The notes below the pieces were generated by a model. That model was not told where the DNA came from. It worked only from the letters and a program-made list of their open reading frames with translations, and made no database searches. A stretch of 64,000 bases of DNA from Moellerella wisconsensis ATCC 35017 (GTDB lineage Bacteria > Pseudomonadota > Gammaproteobacteria > Enterobacterales > Enterobacteriaceae): contig NZ_LGAA01000011.1 in assembly GCF_001294465.1 (NCBI RefSeq), positions 62,001-126,000 on the forward strand. Reading direction: 5' to 3'. Within the stretch, counting starts at the first letter, position 1. The number at the start of each line of letters is the position of its first letter. Of this stretch, positions 10,822-19,191 are shown piece after piece. A program made the position numbers and the translations under genes.

Positions 10822-10893
10822 TAAAATCGATATACGTAGACGGATATATTTTAGACGAAAATGATTGATATTCCTCATTGGAATGGCCAATAT

Positions 10894-10921
10894 CCGACAG
10901 CTAAGCTGTCGGTTTTTTTTT
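10894..10921 (+). terminator. Rho-independent terminator after hemH
   Basis: CCGACAGC (10894-10901) pairs with GCTGTCGG (10905-10912), loop TAA, followed by nine T. A very strong canonical terminator. Confidence 0.92.
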
Positions 10922-10966
10922 ATCATGCTAAAATGAACAATTGAACCACACATCAGTCAATTAATT

Positions 10967-12277
10967 ATGAAATTCCCCGGTCAACGAAAATCAAAACATT
11001 ATTTTCCTGTCAGTCATAGAGATCCATTATTACAGCCCATCAAAGAAATGATGGATTCTGAAAATAATAAAGCTTATATCGTCGGTATTGATCAAACGCT
11101 GGTTGATATTGAAGCTAAAGTAGATGACGAATTTATTGAACGTTATCAACTAAGTAAAGGGCATTCTTTAGTTATTGAAGATGAAGCCGCTGAAGCGCTA
11201 TACCGTGAACTGACTGAAAAAAACTTAATCAGCCATGAATTTGCAGGGGGAACCATCGGCAATACACTGCATAATTACTCGGTATTGGCTGATGACCGCT
11301 CGGTACTGTTAGGCGCAATGTGTAACAATATTCAAATTGGTAGCTACGCTTACCGCTATCTTTGCCATACCTCGAGCCGTATGGATCTCAATTATTTACA
11401 GAGCGTCGATGGCCCTATAGGGCGCTGTTTTACCTTGATTACTGAAAACGGTGAACGTACATTCGCTATCAGCCCCGGTCATATGAACCAATTGCGCCCT
11501 GAGAGCATCCCTGAACAGATTATTGCTGAAGCTTCAGCCTTAGTCTTAACGGCATATTTGGTGCGCTGTAAGCCCGGTGAACCGATGCCTGAAGCGACGA
11601 TGCAAGCGATCCACTATGCGAAAAAACACAATGTGCCGGTGGTACTGACACTAGGTACCAAATATGTTATCGCACAGGATCCTCAATTTTGGCGTGAATT
11701 TTTGGCCAATTATGTCTCCGTCGTCGCAATGAATGAAGATGAAGCCTTTGAACTTACTGGGTTTAATGATCCCCTCTTAGCGGCAGATATGGCGTTAAAT
11801 TGGGTGGATTTAGTACTGTGTACCGCAGGACCGGCAGGGCTTTATATGGCGGCGTATACCGAGGAAGACGGTAAACGTAAAACTCAGCACCCCTTATTAC
11901 CGGGGGCGATTGCCGAATTTAATCTGTATGAATTTAGCCGCGCCATGCGTAAACAGGATTGTGAGCATCCACTGCGTATTTATTCGCATATCGAGCCTTA
12001 TATGGGTGGGCCAGAAAAGATCATGAACACCAATGGTGCGGGCGATGGTGCATTATCTGCTTTGCTGCATGATATTACTGCCAATAGCTATCACCGTATG
12101 AATGTGCCTAATTCCAGTAAACACGGGCGCTCGTATTTGTGTTATTCATCGTTGGCTCAAGTCTGTAAATATGCTAACCGCGTGAGTTATCAGGTATTAA
12201 CCCAACATTCGCCACGTTTAACCCGAGGTCTACCCGAGAAAGAAGACAGTTTAGAAGAGTCTTATTGGGAACGCTAA
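10967..12277 (+). CDS. gsk: Inosine-guanosine kinase
   Basis: Phosphorylates inosine and guanosine with ATP in purine nucleoside salvage. A 436-residue ribokinase/PfkB-family protein, close in length to E. coli Gsk (434). The anion-hole/catalytic-base motif NTNGAGDGAL is near residue 350, and the N-terminal part carries VGIDQTLVDIEAKVDDEF and FAGGTIGNTLHNY. The product begins MKFPGQRKSKHYF as in E. coli, so ATG 10967 is accepted although no clear ribosome site is seen. It ends LEESYWER just before a bidirectional terminator shared with ybaL. Confidence 0.96.
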   Translation: MKFPGQRKSKHYFPVSHRDPLLQPIKEMMDSENNKAYIVGIDQTLVDIEAKVDDEFIERYQLSKGHSLVIEDEAAEALYRELTEKNLISHEFAGGTIGNTLHNYSVLADDRSVLLGAMCNNIQIGSYAYRYLCHTSSRMDLNYLQSVDGPIGRCFTLITENGERTFAISPGHMNQLRPESIPEQIIAEASALVLTAYLVRCKPGEPMPEATMQAIHYAKKHNVPVVLTLGTKYVIAQDPQFWREFLANYVSVVAMNEDEAFELTGFNDPLLAADMALNWVDLVLCTAGPAGLYMAAYTEEDGKRKTQHPLLPGAIAEFNLYEFSRAMRKQDCEHPLRIYSHIEPYMGGPEKIMNTNGAGDGALSALLHDITANSYHRMNVPNSSKHGRSYLCYSSLAQVCKYANRVSYQVLTQHSPRLTRGLPEKEDSLEESYWER

Positions 12278-12330
12278 ACCTCGGCTGATTGCCGCTTTAG
12301 GGTCTATTTAAACAAATAGCAGTCAAATAA

Positions 12331-12356
12331 AAGGGAAGCCTTAGCTTCCCTTTTTT
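12331..12356. terminator. Bidirectional terminator between gsk and ybaL
   Basis: AAGGGAAGC (12331-12339) pairs with GCTTCCCTT (12344-12352). T residues follow on the plus strand (to 12356), and TTTTATTT follows on the minus strand, so it can end both convergent genes. A second small hairpin (GCCAC/GTGGC, about 12362-12375) lies between it and ybaL. Confidence 0.85.
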
Positions 12357-12395
12357 AAGGCCACTAATGTGGCATTATATCGGGTATATTAATGT

Positions 12396-14147
12396 TTAAT
12401 TTGAAGGTTTTAGATATTCATCTAAATTGATGCCGTTATCTTTATGATGTACAGCGGCAGTATTTTCATTTTCAATACTACAGCCAAACTCATCGACTTC
12501 ATCGTTCATGATAGCGGCCATGGCTTTAGCGATTTCATGCTCGCCAATAATGATATGATCTGCGCCACGCTCTTTGATATAGCTAACTTCATCATCATAA
12601 TGCGCTCGGACAATCACTGACAGCCCCGGATTTAGCTCTTTGGCGTTTGCCACGATTTCCCCGGCTTCATAGCCATTAGGAATAGTCAGTAACAGTGTTT
12701 TAGCACATTCAACTCTGGCTAATGCAATGATATCTTTATTTGCCCCATTACCAAGGATGGCACTAAAACCGTTCTCTGCCAGCTCTTCAAATTTTGCGCG
12801 AGTATCTTCAACTACCACTAGCGGAATATTTTTGCGGCGCAGTTTATCCGCTAACATGGCGCCCACACGACCGTAACCGACAATCACTGCATGACCACAG
12901 ATATCGACCGGGATTTGGGTTTCCTCTTCTAGCGTCTCTTCAAGCAGCTGTTCTTCGATAGTTTCGGTTCTTTCCAGATATTTATCCAACAAGCTGAATA
13001 AGAGTGGATTAAGCATAATCGAAGCGATAGCTCCTGCGAGTACCAGATTTTGTGCTTCTTTATCCAGAACCCCGAGAGTAAGGCCCATGCCGGCAAGAAT
13101 AAAGGCAAATTCACCGATTTGCGCCAAGCTAACAGAAATTGTTAACGCGGTACGTCGAGAATGCCCAAATAACTTCACTATTCCTAGCGCGGCTAAAGAT
13201 TTACCAACAATGATAATCGCTAAAACGGCAAGAACAGCAAGTGGCTGTTGTATCAGAATAATAGGATCAAACAACATACCTACAGAGACAAAGAACAGCA
13301 CGGCAAACGCATCGCGCAGCGGTAAGGTATCCTGAGCGGCACGGTGGCTTAGTTCGGATTCATTTAATACCATTCCGGCGAAGAAGGCACCTAATGCAAA
13401 TGAAGCATCAAAAATAGTCACTGCGGCGTAAGCGATACCAAGAGCCAAAACTAGCACACATAGGGTAAACAGTTCGCGTGAACCGGTAGACGCGGTACGC
13501 GATAAGATCCAAGGGATCACACGGCGACCGATAATAATCATGATTAGAATGAAAGCAATAACTTTACCGATAGTTAAGCCCAGTTCTAACAGTAATTGGC
13601 TGATACTGGCGTCATTATTTCCCATAATACCAGCGGCGGCAGGTAATAGAACCAGCGCTAATACCATCGCCAAATCTTCAACAATCAGCCAGCCGATAGC
13701 AATTTGCCCGCGCTGACTATCAATTAATTGCCGTTCTTCCATCGCCCTGAGTAGCACGACGGTACTGGCCGTCGATAAACACAGACCAAAAACGATGCCG
13801 GAGAAAATGCTCCAGCCAAAGATCATCGAAAGACCTAATCCGAGTAAGGTGGCGGCTGCAATTTGTACGATAGCACCGGGAATAGCAATGGCTTTAACTG
13901 CCAATAAATCTTTCAGTGAGAAATGTAAACCTACACCGAACATCAGTAAGATGACGCCAATCTCAGCTAATTCAGGGGCGAGGTTAGTATCTGCTACAAA
14001 GCCGGGAGTAAATGGACCAGCAAGTACGCCAGCGGCCAAATAACCGACTAAAGGGGAAATTTTTAATCGTTGAGCGATCATGCCTAGCAGATACGCTAGG
14101 ACAAGACCGCCAACAATTGTAGTAATTAAGGGTGTCGAATGCTCCAT
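12396..14147 (-). CDS. ybaL: YbaL, CPA2 (Kef-type) cation/proton antiporter with RCK domain
   Basis: An inner-membrane monovalent cation:proton antiporter of the KefB/KefC class; the substrate of YbaL itself is not established. The 583-residue protein has about a dozen membrane segments (1-385), including the conserved GLCLSTASTVVLLRAMEER and FALGAFFAGMVLNESE, then a TrkA-N (RCK) nucleotide-binding domain starting HAVIVGYGRVG (about 417-530). E. coli YbaL is 558 residues; the extra length is a C-terminal tail (ENENTAAVHHKDNGINLDEY). AGGAG lies a few bases before ATG 14147. Confidence 0.93.
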   Translation of the reverse strand: MEHSTPLITTIVGGLVLAYLLGMIAQRLKISPLVGYLAAGVLAGPFTPGFVADTNLAPELAEIGVILLMFGVGLHFSLKDLLAVKAIAIPGAIVQIAAATLLGLGLSMIFGWSIFSGIVFGLCLSTASTVVLLRAMEERQLIDSQRGQIAIGWLIVEDLAMVLALVLLPAAAGIMGNNDASISQLLLELGLTIGKVIAFILIMIIIGRRVIPWILSRTASTGSRELFTLCVLVLALGIAYAAVTIFDASFALGAFFAGMVLNESELSHRAAQDTLPLRDAFAVLFFVSVGMLFDPIILIQQPLAVLAVLAIIIVGKSLAALGIVKLFGHSRRTALTISVSLAQIGEFAFILAGMGLTLGVLDKEAQNLVLAGAIASIMLNPLLFSLLDKYLERTETIEEQLLEETLEEETQIPVDICGHAVIVGYGRVGAMLADKLRRKNIPLVVVEDTRAKFEELAENGFSAILGNGANKDIIALARVECAKTLLLTIPNGYEAGEIVANAKELNPGLSVIVRAHYDDEVSYIKERGADHIIIGEHEIAKAMAAIMNDEVDEFGCSIENENTAAVHHKDNGINLDEYLKPSN

Positions 14148-14342
14148 TTAATCTCCTCTCGGTTATTGGGATAGTGAATGGTAAGAAGTGCGGGATAAAT
14201 ATATTTTATCTTTTTTATATAAAAATTGCGCGAAAAAATAACCAAAATAGCAAAAAAAAATGGATTTAAGCCTAGCTCTAGCTAAATTCAGGCTATTTAT
14301 ATGAATTATAGAACAGAAATTTACGTTAAAATATGAAGAATC

Positions 14343-14370
14343 CCCATACTTACATAATGGTAAGTATGGG
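14343..14370 (-). terminator. Hairpin downstream of fsr, probable terminator
   Basis: An 11-bp perfect stem CCCATACTTAC/GTAAGTATGGG with a 6-base loop lies 20 bases beyond the fsr stop codon. No T run directly follows on the minus strand, only a T-rich stretch further on, so it may be a weak terminator or an mRNA 3'-end stabiliser. The rest of the fsr-ybaL gap (14148-14342) is AT-rich with no gene seen. Confidence 0.5.
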
Positions 14371-14389
14371 TAAAATAAGGTTTTTAATG

Positions 14390-15616
14390 TTATTTTCTTT
14401 CAATATTGGGCAAAAGAATAGTAAATATTCCGAGTAATGGTAAAAATGCACAAAGTTGATAAACCAACTCAATACTGGTTTGATCAGCAATATAGCCTAA
14501 TACCGCAGCACCCACCCCGCCCATACCAAAAGCTAAACCAAAGAATAACCCTGAAACCATTCCTGTTTTTCCCGGGATCAGCTCTTGGGCATACACCAAT
14601 ATCGCCGAGAATGCCGACGCTAAAATTAAGCCAATAATTACGGTTAGTACACTGGTCCAATATAATGAAACGTAGGGTAGCGCTAGCGTAAAGGGGGCAA
14701 CGCCCAAAATCGAGAACCAAATAACGTATTTACGGCCAATTTTATCGCCGATAGGCCCGCCAATCATGGTGCCTGCAGCGACGGCAAATAAGAAGATAAA
14801 CAAATGAATTTGTGCGTTTTGTATTGAGACGCCAAATTTGTCGATCAGATAGAAGGTATAGTAGCTGCTGATGCTAGCCAGATAAAAATATTTAGAGAAA
14901 ATTAAAATCAGCAATACCGATAGAGAGCCGATGACCGTTTTTCGTGGCAAGCGTTTTACCACTGCCTCGGCTTGTGCGCTTTTTTTAAAGTTGATATGTT
15001 GCTGTTTATACCAGCGGCTGACTTGCAGCAAGACGATAATGGCAAGCAGTGCCGCGAAAGAGAACCAACCAACGTTACCTTTGCCGTAAGGCTCGATAAT
15101 CAAGGCGGCTAATAGTGGGCCCAAAGATGAACCGAGGTTTCCGCCAACTTGGAAAAAGGATTGCGCTAAGCCATGACGTCCTCCGGAGGCCATACGTGCG
15201 ACGCGCGATGATTCCGGATGAAATACTGATGATCCTGTACCGACTAAAGCGGCGGCTACTAATATCATTGGGAAGCTTTCAGCCATCGCTAACAGCAACA
15301 AGCCAGTTAACGTAAAGCCCATACCGATAGGCAGTGAGTAAGGTTGGGGATATTTATCGGTATAGTAACCAATAATCGGTTGCAGTATTGACGCTGCCAT
15401 TTGATAAGTGAGTGTGATCATCCCTATTTGTACGAAGCTCAGCGAAAAATCAGCTTGTAACAAGGGATAAATGGCTAATATCAATGATTGGATCATATCA
15501 TTGAGCAAATGTGAAAAACTGATCGCGGTCAGAATACTGAACACGGTTTTTCCGGTTTTAACGTTAGCAGGCGGCGGTGAACCCGCTTTATCTGTGGGCG
15601 TTGTTTGTTCAATCAT
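14390..15616 (-). CDS. fsr: Fosmidomycin-resistance type MFS transporter Fsr
   Basis: A 12-segment major facilitator superfamily protein of 408 residues that, in E. coli, confers fosmidomycin resistance by efflux; its natural substrate is unknown. Typical family features are present: FSHLLNDMIQSLILAIYPLL in the first segment and the GTGSSVFHPESSRVAR motif about one third of the way in. It lies between ybaL and the divergent ushA, as in E. coli. Start ATG 15616 has no strong ribosome site; the N-terminal TPTDKAGSPPPAN stretch is polar and cytoplasmic. Confidence 0.93.
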   Translation of the reverse strand: MIEQTTPTDKAGSPPPANVKTGKTVFSILTAISFSHLLNDMIQSLILAIYPLLQADFSLSFVQIGMITLTYQMAASILQPIIGYYTDKYPQPYSLPIGMGFTLTGLLLLAMAESFPMILVAAALVGTGSSVFHPESSRVARMASGGRHGLAQSFFQVGGNLGSSLGPLLAALIIEPYGKGNVGWFSFAALLAIIVLLQVSRWYKQQHINFKKSAQAEAVVKRLPRKTVIGSLSVLLILIFSKYFYLASISSYYTFYLIDKFGVSIQNAQIHLFIFLFAVAAGTMIGGPIGDKIGRKYVIWFSILGVAPFTLALPYVSLYWTSVLTVIIGLILASAFSAILVYAQELIPGKTGMVSGLFFGLAFGMGGVGAAVLGYIADQTSIELVYQLCAFLPLLGIFTILLPNIERK

Positions 15617-15871
15617 AGTGAATAACCGTGCATATTGAATAAAATTAGTAAGTTGTCATTCAATATATATGATTTAGATTAGATTTAAATGAATAAATTC
15701 TATACGTGATAATTACTCAGGTTAAAATATCAAAATAGGACACTTTACCTGATAGGTATCTCAATTTAATGAAACAAAACATGATTTAATACAAAAAAAT
15801 ACGACAACGCAGTAATATTCCAGTCTCTGGTAAAAAACTTTTATATACATAATCCCCGATGGAGAAAAACC

Positions 15872-17542
15872 ATGAAGTTTACATTTAAGGCATCGGTTTG
15901 TGCATTAACCGTCTCTTTGGCATTGATCCCCGCTAGCATGGCGAATGCATGGCAAAAAGATCAAACTTATAATATTACTATCCTGCACACCAATGACCAC
16001 CATGGACGCTTTTGGCATAATAATCAGGGGGAGTATGGATTAGCGGCACAAAAAACCGTAGTAGATCAAATTCGCAATGAAGTCGAAAAACAAGGTGGCA
16101 GTGTATTATTACTCTCGGGGGGCGATATAAACACTGGCGTGCCTGAATCTGATTTACAAGATGCCGAACCCGATTTCAAAGGGATGAATTTGGTCGGCTA
16201 TGATGCCATGGCGCTGGGTAATCATGAATTTGATAATCCGCTAGAGGTGCTGCGTATGCAGGAAAAATGGGCTAAATTCCCGTTCTTGTCAGCTAATATC
16301 TATGATACTCAAAGTGGCAAACGTCTGTTTAAACCCTATCAAATCTTTGATAAACAAGGGGTTAAAATTGCAGTGATGGGATTGACCACCGACGATACTG
16401 TGCGTATTGGTAATCCGGCTAATTTTCCGGGCGTAGAGTTCCGTATTCCGGCACAGGAAGCTAAAAAAGTGGTTGAAGAACTGCGTGCTAACGAGCAACC
16501 GGATATTGTTATTGCTGCTACTCATATGGGACATTATGACAATGGAGAGCACGGCTCCAATGCCTCAGGTGATGTTGAAATGGCTCGTAGCTTGCCCGCA
16601 GGTTATTTGGATATGATTGTTGGTGGCCATTCACAAGACCCAGTATGTATGTCGGCAGAGAATAAAAATTATAAGCAGGCAGATTATATCCCTGGGACAC
16701 CGTGTGCGCCCGATCAGCAAAATGGTACTTGGATTGTACAGGCACATGAATGGGGTAAATATGTTGGGCGTGCTGATTTTGAATTTAAAAATGGCAAATT
16801 TACCTTGAAACACTATCAGCTTATTCCGGTTAATTTAAATAAACAAGTCACCAAAGAAGATGGCTCTTCTGAGCGGGTTTATTATACCCAGCAGATTGAG
16901 CAGGATCCTATCATGATGAAATTACTGACGCCTTATCAAGAGAAAGGCAATCAGCAATTAAATATTAACGTCGGATCTGTCGATGGTAAGTTGGTTGGCG
17001 ATCGTAATAAAGTACGCTTTGAGCAAACCAATATGGCGCATTTACTATTGGCAGCCCAGAAAGAACGAGCGAATGCGGATTTTGCTATCATGAGTGGCGG
17101 TGGGGTACGTGATTCTATCGAACCGGGGGATATCACGTACAAAGATGTATTAAAAGTTCAGCCATTTGGTAATGAATTAGTCTATATCGATTTTAAAGGC
17201 CAAGAAGTGGCTGAATATTTAACGGCAGTTGCCAATATGAAGCCAGATTCTGGAGCTTATGCACAATTTTATAATGTTAGCTTAACGGTTAATCCTGACG
17301 GCAGCATTAGCCAAGTTAAAATTGAGGGTAAACCACTAGAGGCTGATAAAACCTACCGTATGGCAACACTGAATTTTAATGCCATTGGTGGCGACGGTTA
17401 TCCAAAAATTGATAGCCATCCGGGATATGTGAATACTGGATTTGTCGATGCCGAGGTCTTGAAAGGCTATATTGAAGCTCATTCGCCATTAAAAGTGGCA
17501 GATTATCAGCCTAAAGGCGAAATTATTTATAATAATCAATAA
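15872..17542 (+). CDS. ushA: UshA, periplasmic UDP-sugar hydrolase / 5'-nucleotidase
   Basis: A 556-residue secreted enzyme that hydrolyses UDP-sugars and 5'-nucleotides outside the cytoplasm so that nucleosides can be taken up. A signal peptide occupies about residues 1-26 (ends SMANA). The metallophosphatase domain follows, with LHTNDHHGRFW, GGDINTGVPESD, GNHEFD, ATHMGHYDNGEHG and GGHSQDPVC. The C-terminal nucleotide-binding domain has GGGVRDSIEPGDITY and NFNAIGGDGYP. GGAG at about 15860 sets ATG 15872. Strong terminator downstream. Confidence 0.96.
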   Translation: MKFTFKASVCALTVSLALIPASMANAWQKDQTYNITILHTNDHHGRFWHNNQGEYGLAAQKTVVDQIRNEVEKQGGSVLLLSGGDINTGVPESDLQDAEPDFKGMNLVGYDAMALGNHEFDNPLEVLRMQEKWAKFPFLSANIYDTQSGKRLFKPYQIFDKQGVKIAVMGLTTDDTVRIGNPANFPGVEFRIPAQEAKKVVEELRANEQPDIVIAATHMGHYDNGEHGSNASGDVEMARSLPAGYLDMIVGGHSQDPVCMSAENKNYKQADYIPGTPCAPDQQNGTWIVQAHEWGKYVGRADFEFKNGKFTLKHYQLIPVNLNKQVTKEDGSSERVYYTQQIEQDPIMMKLLTPYQEKGNQQLNINVGSVDGKLVGDRNKVRFEQTNMAHLLLAAQKERANADFAIMSGGGVRDSIEPGDITYKDVLKVQPFGNELVYIDFKGQEVAEYLTAVANMKPDSGAYAQFYNVSLTVNPDGSISQVKIEGKPLEADKTYRMATLNFNAIGGDGYPKIDSHPGYVNTGFVDAEVLKGYIEAHSPLKVADYQPKGEIIYNNQ

Positions 17543-17561
17543 CCGCCAGATATCGCCATAG

Positions 17562-17605
17562 CTCATATCACGGATATAACGTGTCTATCCGTGATATGAG
17601 TCTTT
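17562..17605 (+). terminator. Terminator between ushA and ybaK
   Basis: A 15-bp perfect stem, 17562-17576 with 17586-17600, loop of nine bases, followed by TCTTT. ybaK converges from the right, so the hairpin may serve both genes. Confidence 0.8.
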
Positions 17606-17625
17606 GCTGAGGCAGGCATGGGTGA

Positions 17626-18102
17626 CTACGCTTTTTTGATCTCGGCAAATGTCGCTTGTAACACGCGGGCTAAATCTTCAGGCGCGAGTTCAATATCTAA
17701 TCCGCGCTTACCGCCCGAAATAAACATTGAGCTAAATTCCTGAGCTTGGCTATCAATGACGGTTGGCAGGCGTTTTTTTTGCCCCAGTGGACTGATGCCA
17801 CCGACTAAATACCCGGTCACTTTTTGCGCTATTTGCGGATCAGCCATTTCGACTTTTTTCACTTTAAACACTTTAGCTACATGTTTTAAATCCAATTGAC
17901 CAGAGACGGGCGTGACGGCAACCGCTAAGGTTTTTTGGTCGCCATTCAGCGCAACCAAGAGCGTTTTAAATACTTGGCGTGCATCCAGCCCCAGTTTGGT
18001 CACCGCCTCATCACCGAAATTACTGACGCTCGGATCATGTGAATACGGATGCAATGTGAAATTAATTTTTTGTTTTTCGAGTAACTTAATTGCGGGAGTC
18101 AT
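17626..18102 (-). CDS. ybaK: Cys-tRNA(Pro)/Cys-tRNA(Cys) deacylase YbaK
   Basis: A trans-editing enzyme that frees cysteine from tRNA(Pro) mischarged by prolyl-tRNA synthetase. The single-domain 158-residue protein has the YbaK/ProX fold signatures FKTLLVA, the substrate-selecting VKKVEMADP and the [14 protein letters not shown] loop with the conserved lysine region, and matches E. coli YbaK (159) in length. It is followed by ybaP upstream on the same strand with a 48-base gap. In E. coli the small RNA ChiX lies in this gap; here there is no room for it. Confidence 0.94.
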   Translation of the reverse strand: MTPAIKLLEKQKINFTLHPYSHDPSVSNFGDEAVTKLGLDARQVFKTLLVALNGDQKTLAVAVTPVSGQLDLKHVAKVFKVKKVEMADPQIAQKVTGYLVGGISPLGQKKRLPTVIDSQAQEFSSMFISGGKRGLDIELAPEDLARVLQATFAEIKKA

Positions 18103-18150
18103 TCTGATTACCTAGTAAATTTTAATCGGCTAAAACCGATCGTTATTATT

Positions 18151-18957
18151 TCAGTGCCGTAGCAATTCGACAAGGTTTCCTTCACCATAAAGATGCAGCG
18201 CGCCAACCGCGACGACATATTTACCCGCCGGCAGCGCCATGAGTTTTTTCTGCCACAGCAGATTACGTTGGCGCATTAGGATATCGTACATATCTTGGCT
18301 GAATGTCATCGGTAATTTATCTTCTTGCCGAGGTCGAAAATTGAGCCACCAGCTGAGCATTAATTGCAGCGAACGTGCATTAGTTCGCCAGTGCAGTAAG
18401 GTGTCTCGCAATAAATCTATACCATGCTCAGGCATTTGTAATAATAATTCTACTTGTGAATCAATCCCTTCCAGTTCAATGACGGGTTTTGCATGCCCAT
18501 GTGCGACGCGTAACAATTGATAATCAATGCCATATTCGGGGAGTAAACCGAGTCGTTGGGCTTGGGTTGCTTGCAATATTAAGGCAATTTGCCACGCCGG
18601 CAGCAGATCAAAGGAGTCGCTAGGCTGTTGCAGTTCTTTACAGCAGGCCATAAAGCGTGCGTAGTCATCCGCGCTTAGACGTTGTTGCATGGGCGGAAAC
18701 TGTATATCGCTATTAGGACGAAAAGGTGAGCGATTGTCGGTGACATCGGCTTCAACAATCAGCGCGTCAGCGGCGGCGAGTTTGTCCAACAACGGTTGTG
18801 GCAGTGGTGCCATATTTTCACTGCCCATATGAATACTGCCGACTAAATGTAGACTTAAATCAGTCGAGATATCGATATCCATCGCAGGATAGGGGTAATG
18901 GGGAGTTGCTTGTTGTCGAAACCAACGTTTAACCCCATCGAGCAGTTTTGCCATCAT
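18151..18957 (-). CDS. ybaP: YbaP, TraB/GumN family protein
   Basis: A 268-residue protein of the TraB/GumN family, a putative metal-dependent hydrolase fold related to haem-binding ChaN and Tiki proteases; its function in enterobacteria is unknown. The characteristic motifs are present: LVGSIHMG near the N-terminus, IVEADVTDN, PVIELEGIDSQVELL in the middle and VVAVGALHLYGEGNLVELL at the end. E. coli YbaP carries an N-terminal signal; here the start MMAKLLDGVKRWFRQQ is amphipathic rather than a clear signal peptide. AGGA precedes the start. Confidence 0.85.
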   Translation of the reverse strand: MMAKLLDGVKRWFRQQATPHYPYPAMDIDISTDLSLHLVGSIHMGSENMAPLPQPLLDKLAAADALIVEADVTDNRSPFRPNSDIQFPPMQQRLSADDYARFMACCKELQQPSDSFDLLPAWQIALILQATQAQRLGLLPEYGIDYQLLRVAHGHAKPVIELEGIDSQVELLLQMPEHGIDLLRDTLLHWRTNARSLQLMLSWWLNFRPRQEDKLPMTFSQDMYDILMRQRNLLWQKKLMALPAGKYVVAVGALHLYGEGNLVELLRH

Positions 18958-19030
18958 AAATATCCTATCGTTGCACGCTTATGTCTGGTTACAGTAAACA
19001 ATTTAGGCCAAAGATTCGAGCTATCCTAAC

Positions 19031-19073
19031 AATAAAATAGCCAAGCTCGCCGAATAAACGGCGATAACTTGGC
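19031..19073 (-). terminator. Probable terminator downstream of copA
   Basis: On the minus strand GCCAAG...TCGCCG (19073-19059) pairs with CGGCGAGCTTGGC (19052-19040), followed by TATTTTATTG. A short bulge interrupts the stem. Confidence 0.65.
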
Positions 19074-19191
19074 AGTAAGCTACTATTATTTTATTTTTAT
19101 GACGGATTATTCTTATGGCAGATTATTAGCGCTGATTTTATCCCTCAATTTTAATGACTTCTGTTTATCGTTGGTCTTGATGAACGATAAT

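Noticed and set aside
18103-18150. ChiX small RNA, which lies between ybaK and ybaP in E. coli
   Set aside because: The gap here is only 48 bases and carries no terminator hairpin.
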